Positions 56,770-64,000 of a DNA stretch of 64,000 nt are shown here, in pieces (position 1 is the stretch's first letter; each line of letters begins with the position of its first letter). The notes under the pieces are model-generated. The model was not told the origin of the DNA. It saw only the letters and a program-made list of their open reading frames with translations, and ran no database searches. The translations under genes and the position numbers were made by a program. Source of the stretch: Prostheceraeus crozeri (taxonomy: Eukaryota > Platyhelminthes > Polycladida > Euryleptidae); contig CAJQUW010004777.1 in NCBI GenBank assembly GCA_907163375.1, positions 434,001 to 498,000 on the forward strand, read 5' to 3'.

Positions 56770-59700
56770 GGCTCGAAACTTTGCTGCTCAGGCTTTCCTA
56801 TATAGCCGTCAAAATTTGTGTATTTTCTTGTATCAGTATTTTTCTTCAATAATTTTGAATGCACAGCATTTTGAAATATCATAATGAACGAATAGGGCGA
56901 CATCATTTTAGAGAAGCTAGACGTCATTTTTTTGAAGATTGGGTGCTTGGTTGTTTTCTATCAAGCTAAGTGAGAAACATCCTTATTTAAATAAAATCTC
57001 GAATGCAATGTTGGTTCATGAAAACACAGCAGTAATCATGCAGCATGACTAATGAGAATTAATTATGCTTGTTCTCTCAGCTGCCTATTGTCTTTCTAAA
57101 TGCTACTGTCAATTATATTGCTGCACCGACAAGGAAGCAAAACAACAATTGCATAACCATCTATTACTTTAGTAATGTCATCAAACAGTGCCTCTAAACA
57201 CGACATCAAAGCCTTATATTTAGATTTATTTTAGTAATTTTATTGCCAGGTTTTTGTTTGAAAATTGATGAATGAGTTCGTCTTCAAGATAGCAATGAGA
57301 CTTGACGATTTAAAATACACTTTCATATTTTTTGGTATTCTGTGAGTCTTGTGGGGCTGATAGTCAGAACGATGGCATTCAACACAAAGAATAAAATCCA
57401 AACTAACATGATGAATTAGACTATGCCGCATAGGCTGCCACTAAGGCAGGTAATACCAAAAGCCAAAGAATTATAGATAACGCAGGTAGGTATACACTGT
57501 AGTGTAGGACTGTCACTATCTCGTTGTTCAGATAACCATTTTCTACCAAACAATATGTTCTAAAATCGGTAACCTCCTAGTCAGGTTCTATGAAAAATAA
57601 ATAGCAACTAATGTTGGGCAAGCAATCAATCAATTTTAAATACAATTTGAAGCAATCAATAAATTGCAACTATTGATCATCACCGTTTTAGAAGAGCAAT
57701 TCCTAATTTTGATTTTTTTACTCTGTTATGATACATGGGCCTACATACTTAACAAGTTGCATAACAGCTTGTTATCAGTTTGGATAGTGACCTGAGCAGA
57801 CACATTACATGAAACACATAAAGCTATATTCCTGTCATTATCATTATTATTCTGATGAATTTCATTACAAATTTAAGTTCATGCATAATGATTACGGTGA
57901 TAATAATCAATCATTGATGCAAGCGAGTGAATGATGTCAAGCGTCTGTAACAGAATATATAATATACATGTGATAGAGTTTTAGAAGCTATCATAGCAGT
58001 ATTCTTATATAGAGATACTATTGTGAACCAAAAAGTTCCTGACCACAGTCCTAAAAGCGATCACTTGTGAACAAGGTATATTTAGTAAGCTTAGAATCTA
58101 AGTAAATCACTGAAGGTGAGATGCTTGCCGTACTGTGGTGGTTGGTGACGGCATTCCAAGCAAATGAGTCATAATGCCTTCTCATTACATCACAAATTAA
58201 TCAATTCCAACGAACGAAATGCAATTAATTTTTGATAACCCATGCTCCTGGCAAAGTTGAAACAATTGGCGTCTGGTTTATCAGACTACATTAAGCAATT
58301 TTACGCAGCGGAGACACCAAACAAACTACTGCTAAACCAACCACTTCCGCACTTCTGTTCATCAATGACAGGTGTCAGGGAACATTTGTTGACTCGATGT
58401 TCGATGATTACCATAGAAATGACAAAAATGTCAGTGGAAATGAAATATACTTCTATGAAATAATCCATGCTAAGTATCTTGTGTTCAGGCCTACATTCAA
58501 GCCGCAACATGCAATTGATTTTATTGCTTAATTTTCAACAGGTACAAAGGTTTTAGATGATGAATAGAAAGCTCCAAATACTAAAACTGCATTTCGCGGC
58601 TCTCCTTGGGACAACTTTATCAAGCCCATCTTTAGATCATGTAGACGAAATGACAATGGGACTAGCAGGATCAGTGGAATAAATTTAGTGAAACATGCAC
58701 GAAAATGACAAGCTTTGTAAAAGCAATATATTTGGAAGAAGTAATTCCAGAAAATGAAAGCAATGCTGGAGAAATAATAATACTGCAATGTAGAGAAAAG
58801 TATAGAGACATTAAAAGAGTGAGAAGAATTTCTGAAACCATTTAAAGGTCAATAAATGTGCAATAAAATCGTCAGAATGCAGGTTCCTGGTCATCAATGA
58901 ATCCTTCACAAACGGCTTTCTTTGAATGACCGACTTTTCCCAATGTTGATGAAATTTCGCAATTTCCTCAACATTTTCTGCAAAGTCAATGTTAGCGATG
59001 CGTTCAGTAAAAGTTGACTAATACCACAGGAACATTTAAACAGTCCATAGATGAATATACTGCACTTCTATGATTTTGTTAACACAAGATAAATCACTTC
59101 TAAATATGAAAATGAGACTTTGACAATGAAAACGAAATCTCACTGATAGCCATCAACAATTAATATTTTCAAAAACTTAACAAGCTAAAATTGTGACTAA
59201 AGAGGAAAAAGGCACGTCGGCCGTCATGAAGAACCTTAGTCACTAATAATGTCATAAAATCATAAAAAGTAGATATATAAAGGATTATACTTAATGCTCA
59301 TGACATTTCATGAGCGCTTAATCAAAGAGTTAATTAATTCATTGAATAAACATCGAAGAAATTGTTGACTTTCCATTAAACCATCTTAATAGATCTGACT
59401 GTGTCATCAACTTTCTTTAGCTATGTAAAGTTGACTGAGTCAGTTGTTGTTAGTAAGAGTAGCATAATTCAGACCGACCTGATCATTTTTGCCAAATGTG
59501 GTCAGTGGCCTATAACCTTAGAAATAGATGACAATAGAATCTCTAGAACAGATGTGTAGTTTCGTGCAATACACAAAAACGGCACAAAAATCGCACGCGT
59601 TTTCACTTAGAAACACTTGCCAACCACTACATTATTGGGTTAGCATCAGTCACATGTGTAATTCCAAGCTTTTCATTGATCTTCCATGCCCCAACTTAGT

Positions 59701-60750
59701 TCCCTCGACTTTGCCGCGGACTTGAGTCAACTTCCATTCTAGTCAACTTCAGAAAAACAATCTATTTCTATCTTATATACTTACACTGTACTTTGATTTT
59801 TATGCCTTTAACAGCATTCCGTAAAAATGAGAGACGATTCAACATTAAAAATTTATTCAGTTAAATTTGATGGTAATATAAAAGTAGGGAACATCAACTA
59901 AGATCATTTACAGGCTTCGAATTCTGATATGAAGTCTGTCGGTATGCACGGACCTGTTTGATTTGCGTCTTAGTGAATCTGATACGTTATCGTAAAGCAA
60001 TTCTCATTTTGGCAGTTATTTTTGATATCTAGTGTAATCGTCTCTTACAGTTAATGTTGTCATCCAACGGATATCAATCACTTCCTCTCCAGACTTATAG
60101 ATAAACCTGAAAATCCTGGCCCTGCTCGACCAGTTCTGTCGGAAACATTCAGGCCAGGACCGGCCCAACCCTTGCATTGATGCCCACTCGGATAGTAATT
60201 GAAATATGAACGATATACCTATTTTTAATTTCAATTACCTATTTAACAACGTCTCCCGAAAGTAGCTTGAAACTTAAGAAGGCCACCAACTGCTTCAATC
60301 TTATCATTTACAAATATTTTTTCTAAAAGCGCATCTATTTCGGAGGATGCTATGTGTCATACCTATATACATATATTACTGGAGGAAGATGTCTTAAATA
60401 AATTCGATTCCGTCGTTTCCCTTAAACTTGTCTGATTCCATTACCACCGGATTTCCCTATCCACTGTTTTGCCCAAACATAGCGCAGAGGTCTTCAAGGC
60501 TACATGCTCTGCTCCTGGCCCTATAGCTCATTCCATTACATGAATGGCTGAGTCGATATGCGCACATTTTGTTATTTCCGCATCAATCATCAGTAGGCTG
60601 CATCGTGAATGTCACGAAATCGGTCATGCATGTAGGATTTTGTATTATTGACAATATAGGCCGGCAATGTTGGGCTCAAGAGACCCTTGAAGTCGTACAT
60701 CGGCAAGGATGGTACCGAACCGATTGTTGAGCACCAGCAGAGCACCAAGG
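56770..60750. other. No gene recognised
   Basis: Four kilobases of AT-rich DNA. Short frames (58242-58463, 58528-58788, 59528-59725, 60016-60234) lack known similarity and signals. No tandem or inverted repeat of note was seen. Confidence 0.4.
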
Positions 60751-60754
60751 CGAT

Positions 60755-62400
60755 TAGAATAGAATAGAATAGAAATGTGTTTATATTCGGATGATTGAAA
60801 ATCGAGCTGAACAATAAAAGTAACAAAGTGACAAATTACACATGACACGAAGAAGTGAAACACCAGAAAAATCAAGAGTTATAGAAACTATGAAGTTACG
60901 TGTAGATTCCCCTGAATGCAGAACCACGGGAAAAACGAATACAGACGCCTGGAAGTGGAACATCGAGGGATAGCAAAATAACCACTTCGTGGCAATCGAT
61001 GCGGGACTGTTTCATACAAAAGATGATTCACAGAACATTCACAACTTTTTCAAAAATTCAAACCAGCTTCATGGAAGCGGTCAGCAACCAACGGAAACCT
61101 CTTACAATGACAATCAATGCCACATATAGTTCTGTGGGCTCTTCTTTGAAACTTTTCGAGTTTTTCCAATAACAATGCAGGAATACGACCATATACAGGA
61201 GATGCATATAAGAACATGGATGTCTCAATAGCATGATAGACAATGACTAAATCCTTCACAGACAGAACTTTCTTTAATTTGCGAATAAGATATAATCTTC
61301 TTGAAGCACGTTTGATAAGTTCAGAAAATTGAAAGTCCCACGACAAAGAATTCGAGAAAAAGATTCCAAGAATCTTGACACAGTTGGCATTGCATATCGC
61401 ACTGTCCAGTGGTCCTGAAGAAAAAGCTTGAGCACGTCTGATAAGCATTTCTTTGCACTTCCTTGCATTGAGCTTCATGCCAGCGTCTCGGAATTGCTGG
61501 TCGATGTATGAAAGAGGGATAATTCTGCTGTCGCTGCGCACCACTTGAAGGAGAGTTACGTCATCTGCATACTGTATTGATTCAACATCATAATCACGGA
61601 AGGAAAATAGACTCATGAAGGCCGCAAAAAGATACGGACCCAATACAGATCCCCGTGGCACGCCTGATGGAATTCTCACAACTTGGCCTAATGAACCACT
61701 GACTTTCACTTGGAAACAGCGATGGGTAAAGTAGGAATAAAGCCATTTCAAAAACCGCAGTTCAAACCTCCTTCCCTCAAAAAGTTGATGAGGCGATGAA
61801 ATTGCAGACCATCGAAGGCCTTTGACAGATCCAAACAAATCACCCGAACCGCCAGAGTAGTCTTTCTATCAAGAAACGAAGTGACCTTGTCGTGAACATG
61901 AACCAAGGCACTAGTAGTTGATCCAGACAGCTTGTAACCATGTTGATTGATGTCGTATAACCGAATCAAGTCGCTCCGCACATTATTCAAAATCAGTCGC
62001 TCGAACACTCTAGCTATCATGGACAAGATCGATATAGGCCTGAAATCGTAAACAGAAGGTTTTGCAGTCTTCGGGACAGCACAAACAAAGGCAACTTTAT
62101 AGAACTCTGGGAATTTCTTTCCTTCAATGGACTTGTTGAAAATGACAGTTAGTGGTTTGTGGATGGCATCGGCTCCAAACTTCAGAAGTCTTGCTGGAAT
62201 CATGTCGGGACCAATCGCCTTTCCAATCTTCAATTTCAAAAGCTTGTCTAGAACACCTTCTTCAGAGACTGAGAAGTTCCAGTCAGAGTCATCTAAACCA
62301 CATAATTCAACGTCTTCACTGAAGTTGTAATTATCACGAAAAATATCTGTTAGTTTGTTAATAAGTCCTTCATAACCAGAACACTCGGTTGAAAAAAGAT
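60755..62400 (-). mobile_element. CR1/jockey-type LINE with RT domain and (TTCTA)n tail
   Basis: Minus strand from 62400. Frame 62239-61748: KIGKAIGPDMIPARLLKFGA, AFVCAVPKTAKPSVYDFRPI, VFERLILNNV, QHGYKLSGSTTSALV and VICLDLSKAFDGL (motif A). One frameshift near 61755 leads to frame 61838-61050: PSGVPRGSVLGPYLF, IQYADDVTLL (catalytic YADD), MKLNARKCKEMLI, VKILGIFFSNSLSWDFQF and LEKFQRRAHRTICG. Further frames give the C-terminus (about 60963-60900), ending in four TTCTA units (60755-60774). The RT catalytic residues are intact. The endonuclease end is missing (5' truncation near 62400). It is the best preserved LINE of the window and shares its tail with 8152-9175. Confidence 0.85.
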
Positions 62401-63364
62401 CTTATTTTTGATTTCGATCAAGCAATGGTGAATTTAAAAACATCCCGTTCAGTCACCTAATGAAGAAACTCATTTTCATCCATTAAAAATTTGATGCATA
62501 AAAGGAATGTGAGAGTTTCTAAAATTGTTTACGTAGGTACATACATGTACATACTTACATATTCACAAAGCAGAAATGCATTGGAAATGATAATTATCTA
62601 AATTTTTGAAGCGTCTGAATGAATCTTGATTATAAGAGAAACAGCATCAGAGAAGTGTTTGTAACGAAATCGTATTATGCGGAGTTTTCTACCCTGGAAT
62701 GACTTAAATAACAGACATATCTAAAAACCAGAACATTTTTTTCATTTATGACATTTTCGCTTCAACAATGAGACATTTTGACAAACGCATTCCGACTTTC
62801 AGCAGGTGAAGATTGAACGTTTGCTCCTTCTTCCTAACAGCATGCGAGAGTTCATGAGTTTGATTGAATTAATTGTTAACACTGCATTAATGGACGATGC
62901 AAAATCTTATCAGGCGATCAAATTCATAAATAGATTAAAAAAATGCCATTTGTTTATTGGATAAAATCATGCGCTTTGTAAGTGATATTGACCGATTTAG
63001 ACAGTGAACTATTTATTCTTGTGCGGCATTATATATACAGGATGAAGTTCAGTCAACGGCTCTTTTCATCATCAAGATAAAATCAGTGCATGTTGATTGT
63101 TGAAAGGTTCAGTACATGTATTTTCAGTGCAAGCCAAAGTCAGTTCATCACCAGGCCAGTCTTTCTTGATCCGGCTTCGTCGAATCGAATCAAGCGCATT
63201 TCTGTCGCACAATTCTGCGAGCTTCCGCAGTGTTGGTTGTTTGAGAGAGTGAGACAGAGAACCATGAACTATGAATACTTTATTGCAAATCCAAAGACAG
63301 GAGCTACATGCAATTATGAACACAGTCAAAGATATGTCACATTAATTTTTATCATTGTTGACTA
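62401..63364. other. No gene recognised
   Basis: AT-rich spacer. Overlapping frames on both strands at 63072-63431 partly run into the repeat that follows; no similarity recognised. Confidence 0.4.
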
Positions 63365-63800
63365 CACAGGGATGCGGAGTCCTACCATTTTGATAGGACT
63401 CCGACTCCGACTCCGGGTGACAAGTATATAAAGCCTGGTGTTTTGAAAAAGCTGGCAATCGTAGATCACTATAGGCTTACCTGAACCTATCTTTAGTGAT
63501 CATTGCTGCATCAATTATCAATCATTTTCGATGAAAGTTTATCAATTGTCGCTCAATTGGTGGATGCGTGCGGCTCGGCCCCTCCCATTTTGTTGATGTG
63601 TGCTTCACACGGTTTTTCTCCAGTATCTCCTTGATAGGAAAATTCCCCCTTCTTCAAAAAATATGAGTACATTTTCGATTTTAATATGCGATTTCGAGGA
63701 GACATCATAAACGATTAACGTGAGGGTAAGAGGCAATGCTCTCAAACAAACTAGTGCTGTTTCATTTTTCGTCGCTATGTTGACGAAGGGGCGTATCACA
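63365..63800 (+). repeat. Dispersed repeat with GGACTCC hairpin, copy 2
   Basis: Same orientation as 1525-2310: hairpin GGAGTCCTACCA/TGATAGGACTCC, GGACTCCGACTCC units, AAGTATATAAA, TTACCTGAACCTAT, AGTGATCATTGCTG, GCTTCACACGGTTTTTCTCC, then ATTTTAATATGC and ACGATTAACGTGAGGGTAA. It lacks the middle block found in copy 1. Confidence 0.75.
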
Positions 63801-64000
63801 AAAAAGATGGTTTTGAGAAAATCGGTTTTAAAGTTTTGGGTAATTTCGCTGTACAATATCTAAACCATTATTCATCCTTTTGTCTTGATTTTTAATATGT
63901 AGGTAATTTCGGGTGTTTCAAATCGATTAATCTACCTTATTTCTGCAAACGAAATCAATAATTACACGTAATACCGATTCCTTTTGTAAGCATGGAATTT
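63801..64000. other. No gene recognised
   Basis: Window edge; nothing identified. Confidence 0.3.

Overview
The window looks like gene-poor, AT-rich, repeat-dense chromosomal DNA from an invertebrate animal; the species cannot be named from it. The reasons are the mixture of mobile elements (CR1/jockey-type and RTE-type LINEs, a Penelope-like element with a GIY-YIG domain, Tc1 and DD41D mariner transposons, a Polinton-type protein-primed DNA polymerase), AATAAA polyadenylation signals, and the absence of any operon-like gene packing. Only one likely host protein gene is visible, a single-exon METTL27-like methyltransferase (6088-6783), plus a tRNA-Thr-like sequence (7723-7796).

Layout. 1-6000: decayed LINE tail, a dispersed repeat rich in GGACTCC, and a large fold-back repeat. 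6000-7800: METTL27-like gene and tRNA-like sequence. 7800-17560: LINE fragments, a small inverted-repeat element with a hammerhead-like core, a diverged 235-bp tandem duplication, and long stretches with nothing recognisable. 17623-39269: a Tc1 transposon split by a 19,990-bp element. 39270-46900: LINE fragments, two DD41D mariners separated by a TA microsatellite, and a 5'-truncated Penelope-like element. 47794-54534: a 1,764-bp direct duplication about 5 kb apart, plus partial copies of the same decayed LINE. 54535-64000: mostly unrecognised DNA, one well-preserved LINE (60755-62400), and a second copy of the repeat seen near the left edge.

The centrepiece is 18774-38763. It is flanked by the 6-bp direct repeat TTGTTC (18768-18773 and 38764-38769) and its ends are inverted copies starting with AG, both typical of Polintons. 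It is unusual in being almost entirely one palindrome: two arms of about 10.7 and 9.3 kb meet at a small perfect palindrome (29441-29456). Each arm carries a Polinton-type DNA polymerase gene running toward the centre, a divergent unrecognised 171-codon frame, an unrecognised 78-codon frame, a TATA box followed by two tandem ~368-bp possibly RNA-structured units, satellite-like terminal repeats, and a central array packed with AATAAA. I see no integrase, capsid, protease or packaging ATPase genes. It therefore looks like a capsid-less, polymerase-carrying palindromic relative of Polintons. It is treated here as a fossil: the left polymerase frame looks whole and the right is broken about once; the close similarity of the arms suggests a fairly young insertion.

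All similarity statements come from reading the sequence by eye; no alignment or database search was run.
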